A DNA stretch of 8,719 bases from contig CADBQL010000324.1 of NCBI GenBank assembly GCA_902796815.1, forward strand, positions 1 to 8,719. Direction: 5' to 3'. Positions 6,905 to 8,719 of this stretch are shown piece by piece; the first letter of the stretch is position 1; every line of letters begins with the position of its first letter. The notes under the pieces were generated by a model that was given only the letters and a program-made list of their open reading frames with translations, made no database searches and was not told where the DNA came from. The translations under genes were made by a program, and so were the position numbers. This DNA comes from an uncultured Coriobacteriaceae bacterium. GTDB lineage: Bacteria; Actinomycetota; Coriobacteriia; Coriobacteriales; Eggerthellaceae.

Positions 6905-7848
6905 AGCATCCCGCGATTGCAGGTGCGCTGTTCGGGTTCGTGCTCGCCATGATATGCGTGGCCTTGCTCGTCGCGCGTCCTCCGTTTGTTCAGCCTTTGC
7001 TACAGGTGGTGGGTATCGAGCAGGCTGATACGGTTGATGTTGAAGCGAGCTTCGAGGAAGCAGGCGTCAAGGAAGAAAGCTCTGAAGAAGCGGACGCTAA
7101 GGAAGAGAGCTCCAAGCCATCCGCAGATGAGCGCGATGCGTTTTCCGACGTGAGCGATGTGCTGCTTACGAAGAAGGAGCAAGCGCAGGCCGATCGCGAG
7201 CGGCTTGAGCGCACTCGCACGCCGCGCATTGCCCGTATAGGTAGCGTCGACTTACGAAGCCCGATTTTGCCAGCAAACCTCACAGGCGTGCTCTTTCACC
7301 AAGCATCGTATAATTACGCGCTTGTGCTCGAAACTAAATTGCCCGAGGCCGATTACGAAAAGGCTGCAAACGCGCACAAGATTCGAGTCAACACCAAACA
7401 AACAGAGGGGGAGTGGCTTGATGCTGATGCTCTCCATGTTTGGCGCGTTGGCGACGTAACTCCGATGGATACCTCGATTGATGTCGGTGCGCTGCCCGGC
7501 TCCATTGTGCGCTCTCCCGTGACGGGCACGGTCGTGCTGGTGAAGAATTACAAACTCTATGACCAGATTGACGATATCGAAATCCACATCCAGCCCGACG
7601 GTCATCCCGAACTCGATTGCGTGCTTCTGCATACGAAGGATCCACTTATTGCAGCAGGTGATACCGTTGAGGCAGGTATTACCGAGATCAGCCACGTGCG
7701 TGATATCGAGAAGGACCTCTACGATGTGCAGCTGACGTATTTCACGCCCGAAGGTGTCGGTGGTAATCACACTCACGTGCAGGTTAACGATGCGACCGAT
7801 AAGAACTATCGGAAGGAAAAGCTCAAAGGCGCATTCAAGGTCAAGTGA
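6901..7848 (+). CDS. Membrane-anchored protein with degenerate M23/LytM-like domain
   Basis: I start this at TTG 6901 because GAGGAGG (6889-6895) ends 5 bases upstream; the ATG at 6844 lies within the promoter -10. The 315-residue product begins MKHPAIAG, then one hydrophobic segment at about 5-25, with the rest predicted outside the cell. Residues 40-80 are an acidic Glu/Ser linker with a tandem 10-residue duplication (EEAGVKEESS, EEADAKEESS), followed by a charged, probably coiled stretch to about 100. The C-terminal half resembles the M23 beta-fold: SPVTGTVV (205-212), a conserved-looking H244 in VLLHTKD, AAGDTVEAG, and the final His-x-His (H290, H292 in HTHVQV). The usual His-x3-Asp zinc pair before this core is not visible. 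An earlier FHQASY segment recalls uncharacterised actinobacterial M23-like proteins from memory. It could be a non-enzymatic LytM-type regulator, a weak peptidase or a wall-binding protein; the function is unknown. Confidence 0.8.
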   Translation: MKHPAIAGALFGFVLAMICVALLVARPPFVQPLLQVVGIEQADTVDVEASFEEAGVKEESSEEADAKEESSKPSADERDAFSDVSDVLLTKKEQAQADRERLERTRTPRIARIGSVDLRSPILPANLTGVLFHQASYNYALVLETKLPEADYEKAANAHKIRVNTKQTEGEWLDADALHVWRVGDVTPMDTSIDVGALPGSIVRSPVTGTVVLVKNYKLYDQIDDIEIHIQPDGHPELDCVLLHTKDPLIAAGDTVEAGITEISHVRDIEKDLYDVQLTYFTPEGVGGNHTHVQVNDATDKNYRKEKLKGAFKVK

Positions 7849-7879
7849 CGTTGGGGTCTGAATCGATGCTCTGCACAAG

Positions 7880-7908
7880 TTAACGCATGCGGACTGGCGG
7901 TGTACAGT
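7880..7908 (+). promoter_or_regulatory. Candidate promoter reading into the repeat array
   Basis: TTAACG (7880-7885) and TACAGT (7903-7908) are separated by exactly 17 bases, each matching four of six consensus positions. Transcription would start near 7915, about 16 bases before the first repeat copy. No Shine-Dalgarno plus start follows, so the product would be a non-coding transcript of the array. Chance matches of this quality are common. Confidence 0.3.
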
Positions 7909-8046
7909 TACGCCGGCCCGCGTCCTCGCCACGAATCCGGGGGTTCGGCCAGGTCGGCCTGCGCCGCTGCGGCGGATCGGGGGTTCGGCCAGGTCTCGGC
8001 TGCGGCAAATCGGAGGGTTCGCATTGATTTGGACGTAGCCATAGTT

Positions 8047-8261
8047 GCAAATCCGGGGGTTCGCATTGATTTCGAGTTTTTCAGGTCCCCTGCTGCGGCA
8101 AATCAGGGGGTACTCACTGAACAACCCCCGATTTGCAGTATGGTGAAAATAGAAACACCAGGTCAGCGCAATGAGAGGCTTTTTGGAAAAGTGCGAACCC
8201 TCCGATTTGCGGCGGCGGGAGCGCTAAAAACCCCGAAATCAATGCGAACCCCCGGATTTGC
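8047..8261. repeat. Perfect 28-base inverted repeat within the array (R4/R8)
   Basis: Bases 8047-8074 and 8234-8261 are exact reverse complements over 28 positions, separated by 159 bases. Outside the identity, each arm's own-strand reading continues with a G-rich dinucleotide stretch and then TTTTT (8077-8081 on +, 8226-8230 read on -). In RNA this would form a very stable long-range stem. Confidence 0.85.
8100..8134 (+). repeat. Central hairpin formed by R5 and R6
   Basis: AAATCAGGGGGT (8100-8111) pairs with ACCCCCGATTT (8124-8134) as an 11-base stem with one bulged A and a 12-base loop. It sits at the point where the repeat orientation switches from + to -. No T-run follows immediately, so it is unlikely to be a standard terminator. 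Confidence 0.55.
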
Positions 8262-8327
8262 CGCGCCGTCGAACTCCGAGTCGATGCGAACCCCCGGATT
8301 CGTAGCGACGGGACGTCCGAATCGATG

Positions 8328-8512
8328 CGGCGACGCCGCGGCAGCCCGGCGGCCCGATGGCCCGGCTCCCGATGCCGCGACGCCGCAACGCCGCGATGGC
8401 CAGGCGGCCCAGCGGCCCGATGCCGCGGCGTCCCGGATTCCGGTGTCGCGACGCCGCGGCGGCCAAGCGGCCTGGCGGCCCGGCTCCCGATGCCGCGACG
8501 CGACGATGGTCC
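8328..8512. repeat. Very GC-rich direct-repeat tract
   Basis: This stretch is almost entirely G and C, built from variants of GCGGCCC and GATGCCGCGACGCC. The 12-mer CCCGATGCCGCG occurs at 8368, 8416 and 8486. A 25-base identity links 8359-8383 with 8477-8501, 118 bases apart. Composition differs sharply from the flanking genes and from the AT-richer ssrA promoter that follows. It looks like locally expanded repeats rather than a gene. Confidence 0.7.
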
Positions 8513-8547
8513 GTTGGCAATGCCTCTACGCATTTTTCGCATGGCGA

Positions 8548-8577
8548 TTGACCGCGCGGCTGCACTCGCCCTATAAT
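8548..8577 (+). promoter_or_regulatory. ssrA promoter (-35 TTGACC, -10 TATAAT)
   Basis: TTGACC (8548-8553) matches five of six -35 positions and TATAAT (8572-8577) is a perfect -10, with an 18-base spacer. It is the strongest promoter in the window, as expected for an abundant stable RNA. Transcription would start near 8584, leaving about 39 bases of 5' leader to be removed, normally by RNase P. Confidence 0.8.
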
Positions 8578-8622
8578 CGGGGTCGTCCTTTGAAAAGGTG
8601 GAGCCGCATGCTTCCCGCGTTT

Positions 8623-8719
8623 GGGGGCGACTGGTTTCGACATGGTGGGTCTGAGGTGAGGAGCAGGTCGTGGTCTCCTTTCCACGTTAAACAGGGGTAC
8701 TGTCAAAATTAATTGGCAA
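8623..8719 (+). ncRNA. ssrA: tmRNA (ssrA), 5' part, truncated by window edge
   Basis: tmRNA rescues stalled ribosomes, acting first as an alanyl-tRNA and then as an mRNA for a degradation tag, together with SmpB. The 5' end GGGGGCGACTGGTTTCGACA (from 8623 or 8624) is the conserved acceptor strand and tRNA-like D-region of one-piece tmRNA. Pseudoknot PK1 can be drawn: GAGGAG (8658-8663) with CTCCTT (8675-8680), and CGTGG (8669-8673) with CCACG (8682-8686). The tag frame should open at the very end of the window, at GGC 8715 or GCA 8716; both have an A four bases before, as in known tmRNAs. The rest of the tag ORF, the other pseudoknots and the 3' acceptor half lie outside. The first bases overlap no gene. 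Confidence 0.9.

Larger units (their letters stand above)
7931..8303. repeat. Mirrored array of nine ~24-base repeats, five + then four -
   Basis: The unit is AAATCCGGGGG followed by TTCGCATTGATTT; its ends AAATC and GATTT are themselves complementary, and an upstream GCTGCGGC is often shared. Copies on + have their G-run at 7939 (R1), 7979 (R2), 8012 (R3, GGAGGG), 8055 (R4) and 8106 (R5, divergent right half). Copies on - have their C-run at 8125 (R6), 8198 (R7, CCCTCC), 8249 (R8) and 8291 (R9). Spacings between + copies are 40, 33, 43 and 51 bases. R1 and R2 share an 18-base identity (7938-7955 and 7978-7995). Opposite-strand copies match in pairs: R1/R9 over 17 bases, R3/R7 over 19, R4/R8 over 28. 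The irregular spacing and change of strand exclude CRISPR. The function is unknown; a dispersed palindromic repeat family or a structured transcript are the leading options. Confidence 0.8.
7849..8547. other. About 700-base non-coding, repeat-filled region before ssrA
   Basis: No gene here is credible. The longest + frame starts at GTG 7900 without a Shine-Dalgarno, encodes repeats and low-complexity Arg/Ala/Pro sequence, and runs through the ssrA promoter into tmRNA. The region divides into a short unique lead (7849-7930), the inverted repeat array (7931-8303), and a GC-rich direct-repeat tract (about 8328-8512). Confidence 0.7.

Noticed and set aside
5611..6909. 432-codon open frame on -
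   Set aside because: It lies opposite rnr, whose domains are complete and recognisable. Its translation is His/Cys/Arg-rich with no motif, as expected for an antisense shadow of GC-rich coding DNA.
8049..8072. tRNA T-arm resemblance (GGGGGTTCG) in the repeat unit
   Set aside because: No matching 3' strand, acceptor stem, anticodon arm or CCA end is present, and the T-loop lacks the conserved A after GTTCG.
7252..8124. 290-codon open frame on -
   Set aside because: It is antisense to the M23-like gene and runs into the repeat array. The repetitive NANPPICRS-type sequence comes from the repeats rather than a protein family.
7931..8303. CRISPR array
   Set aside because: Repeats switch strand midway, diverge between copies, have spacings that vary from 33 to 51 bases with partly shared flanks, and no cas gene is present.
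7900..8712. 270-codon open frame on + (GTG start)
   Set aside because: No Shine-Dalgarno, translation is low-complexity sequence made of the DNA repeats, and it crosses the ssrA promoter and tmRNA 5' end.

Overview
The window reads as core chromosome of a moderately GC-rich actinobacterium. The best guess is class Coriobacteriia (Eggerthellales-like), from the protein sequences, the tight ftsE-ftsX-S41 protease order and the style of the M23-like protein. No 16S rRNA or species marker is present, so the assignment is an inference. Every gene I can support lies on the + strand.

Layout. Positions 2-1399 hold the 3' two thirds of a single-chain transketolase gene that starts before the window. 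It is followed by ftsE (1443-2231), ftsX (2224-3129, overlapping ftsE by 8 bases) and a membrane-anchored S41 carboxyl-terminal processing protease (3152-4444). These four are close enough to be co-transcribed, and a candidate extended -10 promoter at the transketolase stop could drive ftsE on its own. A 119-base gap with a long inverted repeat precedes rnr (RNase R, 4564-6573). Its coding sequence contains a 29-base palindrome that resembles a REP-type element. After a 0.3-kb gap comes a membrane-anchored protein with a degenerate M23/LytM-like domain. I place its start at TTG 6901, behind a strong Shine-Dalgarno and a possible 13-codon leader ORF. The last gene is ssrA (tmRNA), which begins near 8623 behind a near-consensus promoter and runs off the window.

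From 7849 to 8547 there is no credible gene. The stretch is filled by a repeat array, five copies of a ~24-base unit on + followed by four on -, and then by a very GC-rich tract of direct repeats. The array is the most unusual part of the window. Copies on opposite strands share the same sequence variants in pairs, including a perfect 28-base inverted repeat, and a plausible promoter reads into it.

How the genes work together. FtsEX is the membrane ATPase that couples cytokinesis to peptidoglycan hydrolysis. The S41 protease and the LytM-like protein would both act outside the membrane, and a role with FtsEX is plausible but unproven. RNase R and tmRNA belong to the same RNA quality-control and ribosome-rescue pathway, so their proximity is meaningful. 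SmpB, their usual partner, is not in the visible sequence.
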